From Phoronis australis (Eukaryota > Phoronida > Phoronidae): DNA of 64,000 nt. The notes below the pieces were generated by a model. The model saw nothing but the letters and a program-made list of their open reading frames with translations. It ran no database searches and had not been told where the DNA came from. Below, piece after piece: positions 11,480-64,000 of this stretch. The position numbers and the translations under genes were made by a program. The DNA is taken from positions 186,001-250,000 of the forward strand of contig NMRA01000559.1 in assembly GCA_002633005.1 (NCBI GenBank), given 5' to 3'. Numbering within the stretch: the first letter of the stretch is position 1; every line of letters begins with the position of its first letter.

Positions 11480-13106
11480 TTTCCTGTAATAAAGCCTGGA
11501 AGAATGAATGAAATGACTCACTAGATTGCAACTCTCAAAAATTGGAATTACGATAAACATTCTCCAGAAAAATCAATATTGAGCTCAAGCCCAGAGCTGG
11601 TACCAAATTTTAGAAATAAATAAATTGGTCATCCAAAATTCAAGAATTACCAAAATGTGGTACTGGCTACATGAACTTCAATTTTGCAGTTATATTTTTT
11701 CAGATGTCAGTCAAAAACATCGCCGCCTTTGTTTACGAAATCTAGACTCCATTGATACAAAATGCAAGGGTCCGATATTTGAGGAACATGATGATATTAC
11801 GGACCATTCTCCTGGAGAGTAAAAATCAAGAAATTCCCACTATCGACATCTAATCTAGAGTCATGCTCAGTTAAACTTGTCCTTCAAGCCTTTTGTGTTG
11901 GTACACACATACTGTGTGGTTAAGCTGGTCGGAGCTTACAGTCACACAAAGGAATCAACAGGTGAAAGTTAAGTCTAATTTCTCTGAAAGTCAACCGTTT
12001 TTCTCCATTCGGAGGTTTTTGGTGAAAGTATTTCATACAAAACACATCTGCTTCACGAAATTTGTTGAAAGTCATTTGCGAATAGTATTTTTAAATATCG
12101 ATTACCGTGAGGCGCACAGTTTACAACTTAATTGCTGGATTATGTGAGCTTATCAGATGAAAGCAGACACCAAGAGAGCTGGACTGAGTAAACATTGGTT
12201 TGCCACTGTCAAACTAATAACAACACGGCTGTATTCTGACTGGCCCAACAGTCAGTCAGGATAATCATTTCACAACGCGGATGAGTAACGAGCATGCAAA
12301 ACAAAAAATGCCCATGCACTTCAAAACCAAAATTAAATTTTTGATGTCCCAAACTTTTGACCTCCCAAGCTGGATAACTTTTACTGTAGCATTTGAACTT
12401 CATTGCTGGTTTCAGTAATAAGGAGCAAACAGGTGACTCGTAGCACAATAACTAGGCAAATTAGAGGCAACTGTGGAGGGCAAGCATCAAAAAATTATAA
12501 CAGACGATCAACACCATACTGACCCCTTAACATTTTTGCTGAAAAAACAGTACAATAATTTAATTTTAACTGCTCGTACTCGGTTTAATAACCCCTTGAT
12601 TTTTGAAAATGTTACATTAGAGATGGACTTTCTCAAAACAAGACAAAAACACTGTCACTCACTGATCAGTACAAAGCCACACACAGGCTAAATTAAATAC
12701 TGAGTAAAGTGCCAGTGATCAGTCTCAAGATGTGACACTCTGTCAAAGTTTTGGATTCACGAATGAAAGCTTAAAGGGCAAATATAAAAGTTCACCTTTG
12801 TCCTCCTGTGCACAGAAACTGCCAGTCTACCTTTTGACGAGCAAATACCTGAGGAAAGTATTGATTTCTGGAGTACCCTTTCTGTTCAGTGCTACAGCAG
12901 ACGGAAGATAAAATCCAGCACAAAACATTAGTTCGAAAACAAAATCCTGAAAATATTGAACAAAAATTCATCTTAAAAAACTTCATGCACCTAGAATGGC
13001 AATTCAATGTGTAAAAATACAAAATAGCAATGTTATAGATAAACAAAAAAGGCTTTTGGACCAGATTTAAGATAGGTCGAAATGTTTTTACTTCTCCTTC
13101 ACAACA
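11480..13106. promoter_or_regulatory. Divergent PIGB/OXCT1 intergenic region
   Basis: 1.6 kb separate the two start codons, which point away from each other, so the region should contain both promoters. I see no TATA box or CpG island in a convincing position. It includes repeat-like pieces (about 11,570-11,900 and 12,330-12,395) sharing TCCCAAATTCAAGAATTAC-type sequence with 39,090-39,200 and 42,760-43,230. Confidence 0.5.
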
Positions 13107-61957
<48,851 letters not shown>

Positions 61958-62197
61958 GTACTGTCATTTTAAAAACTGATGCTCATTCCCATTGTGTGCA
62001 TGTAAGACATCTTTATACAAAAGTTTATTTGCTGATTTGGTCTACGTTTAAAAATTAAAGATGCATTTCTGTGCTCATTTACCTGTCATTGTTGAATTCT
62101 TAACCGAAGCGCTTTGGGATTAAAAACATTACCACGCTTATCCGGTCATGAATTGTAGCCGAATGAGCTGACAACTCAAGTCACAGTAATGTGTATA

Positions 62198-62280
62198 CCG
62201 TATTTGCCCAAATAAGCGCACAGGGCGCTTGGAAAAATTCGCTTAAGGAAGGGGGGCACTTATTATAGCCTAGAGTGGTT
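62198..62280. mobile_element. End of GGGCGCTTA-type DNA element
   Basis: TACCGTATTTGCCCAAATAA then GCGCACAGGGCGCTTGG. A matching TACGGTA near 63,040 could be the other end, but only 7 bases pair. Confidence 0.5.
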
Positions 62281-63201
62281 GAAACCTGGTCTCCGTAACA
62301 GGTGAAATCGTAAGCTAAAATATTTCAAATTTATGCTTTGTGACACATCTGTAACCTATGACAGTTTCTACAAAATTGCTGTGCATTGCTATCAAACTTT
62401 TGTTGTTCAATTACGAGCATTTTTCAGAAAATCCCAGTTCGAAAACTCACCGACTGATAGAGATGCGTCGCTGCTTCGCGATTGCCGATAGGTCAACTTG
62501 AATTCTTGAGTAAAAATATAGTTTCGACTCAACAAATTACCTAAAGTCCTCCTTAAGTTTTCAAAATAGCTTCCCTAAGATTTTTAAGTTCCTGAATATT
62601 AAGTCCAAATCTGCGCTAGATCATACTCCGCAACATGAGAAAAATCTCTGGACGAACACACGTGTTGTTCATCTACGTATTGTGTGAGAAAGCAAGTGCG
62701 TTCGTGTTGTCAGAGTTCATTTGCCACAGTAAACGCGATGTAACGATCTAGGTGTGCATTGTAACTAAGGAAATTAACACAAGCAGTAAAGCAGAACGTG
62801 GTTTATTTAGCACTTGTTGATCTCATCTGCTAAAAAGCATTCGAGAATTGTCTCAGTAAGGCCGATGAGTTGCCGGGTGACTGGATGCGCGACAGTCTAA
62901 CAGTTATTTTTCGGGATATTGGGGGATGGGTGTAAGGGTGCGGAAGTGTTCACTCTCAGTGGGTCATTTTAACTTTGAAAACACCAATTTCGACTAATTT
63001 AATAATTCCCCCTTAAAAACACCACAAACATTTTTTACGGTATTAGAAACTTTCAGAAATAAGTGCCAGTATTTATTTCTTGCCGATGCTATACTACCTG
63101 TTTCATGAATAGATAGTTCCCGAAGACTGATCTTCGGTGACAGGAACTTCCTGGCCACGTGCTTTTAACTGAACAAAGGTCAAGCTTTTATTATTCTTCA
63201 G

Positions 63202-63369
63202 TTCGTGGTTTTCACGTGTACAAAGAAATTTGGATTCCTGTTGAGGGAGAAGATCTGTACGGGAAAGATACAATACAATCCCTTTGACAAGTACACTGCA
63301 TCTGTTCTGAAAGGCCAGACAATAATAGGGAATGTCCCCTGCAAGATCAGCAAAACTTGTGTTCTTTTT
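63202..63369 (+). pseudogene. Frameshifted fragment of a HIRAN-like domain family
   Basis: After a TTATTCTTCAG acceptor-like site, one frame reads RGFHVYKEIWIPVEGEDLYG. A one-base shift at about 63,270 leads to NPFDKYTASVLKGQTIIGNV then PCKISKTCVLF. Together this follows a recalled invertebrate pattern (RGxHVYK..W.P, NPxDxxAVxV, xGxxPxxIS). The match ends at about 63,370, where short repeat E follows within about 20 bases, so the fragment is truncated as well as frameshifted. Confidence 0.5.
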
Positions 63370-63390
63370 GAAGCACAGTGGAAGATTGAA

Positions 63391-63413
63391 ATGTATAGTC
63401 ACGGCTAAATACC
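63391..63413 (+). repeat. Short dispersed repeat E, copy 2
   Basis: GTATAGTCACGGCTAAATAC shared with 60,475-60,515. Confidence 0.6.
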
Positions 63414-64000
63414 AAATTTGTTAAATTGTCTTTTTCAATTATTAGACAAAAAATATTTTAAAACGTGACAAAAATTTACAATCGATATCTCTGTTGTCTA
63501 AAAATAAAAGTTTCATGATTGAAAACATAAACGGGGAGGAGTGTATTGATGTAGTGAACTGTAGTCTATGAGCTGGGAAAATATTGTTGTGTTAGGAGCA
63601 TGACGCAGTAATTTTTTATTCTGTTGGTCACACGAATTTCAGCTATTCAAGTCTCACGGAGCTAATTAATGTGTTCATCTTGTGCCATGGACCAGGTGGC
63701 CAGGCTCCGGTAGTAGCTTATACGAATGCTTCCTTTTACTTCATATTCCATAATACTTACACTATTTGGCAGCATTCCAAGTTTTCTTGCTGAAGTTATT
63801 TCACCACCTATTGGTATTCTATAAGAAACACGCCGTCGTTCATTGTTGGTCGTCAGTCGCCTAACAAAGTCACCGTAGACCACAAGTATGTTAGTTTTCT
63901 CCTGTTTAAATTTATTTTCAATGTTCTTGCAAGTTGCCAATTGTCACTGTATAGCAAGTTTAATTTATTATTTTGATATTGCACGTTCGTTGTTATGTTT

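Larger units (their letters stand above)
61958..64000 (+). other. OXCT1: OXCT1 intron 6, partial
   Basis: No OXCT1 exon recognised here. Contains the end of a DNA element (62,198), a frameshifted domain fragment (63,202) and a minus-strand frame of unknown status (63,761-63,940). Confidence 0.7.

Overview
The window is AT-rich metazoan genomic DNA. The genes have GT-AG introns, and the introns are crowded with small inverted-repeat transposons and a few assembly gaps. Gene content and repeat style suggest a marine invertebrate, possibly a deuterostome such as a hemichordate or cephalochordate. That placement is an inference; nothing in the sequence settles it. I see no bacterial genes, CRISPR array or intact retroelement polymerase.

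Layout. (1) 1-4,800: repeats, including a fold-back element and several dispersed families. (2) 4,801-11,479, minus strand: a complete seven-exon PIGB gene (GPI mannosyltransferase III, 611 residues as I join it). Its first coding intron has the hallmarks of a U12-type AT-AC intron. (3) 11,480-13,106: the divergent intergenic region between PIGB and OXCT1. (4) 13,107 to beyond the right edge, plus strand: OXCT1 (mitochondrial succinyl-CoA:3-ketoacid CoA transferase). Six exons are visible: a leader exon at 13,107, four exons between 20,261 and 23,317, and one at 61,851-61,957. Exons 5 and 6 are separated by a 38.5-kb intron. (5) Inside that intron, on the same strand, lies a complete intronless Qa-SNARE gene (36,669-37,508) of the syntaxin-11/19 type. 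It has no transmembrane anchor and ends in a cysteine-containing tail. It has its own candidate TATA box and polyadenylation signal.

The remainder of the OXCT1 introns holds a near-perfect 585-bp-arm palindrome (15,290-16,554, abutting a single N), at least ten MITE-like inverted-repeat elements, tandem repeats, a decayed THAP zinc-finger fragment (28,871) and a frameshifted fragment of a HIRAN-like domain family (63,202). There are three N gaps (19,166-19,272; 31,769-32,704; 54,620-55,016) and a single N at 16,555.

The three genes do not form a pathway: GPI-anchor assembly in the ER, ketone-body use in mitochondria, and membrane fusion. The connections visible in the sequence are positional: a head-to-head PIGB/OXCT1 arrangement and nesting of the syntaxin in OXCT1. 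I did not find a convincing new multi-gene system. The observations most worth a second look are the minor-spliceosome intron, the nested tail-cysteine syntaxin and the palindrome.
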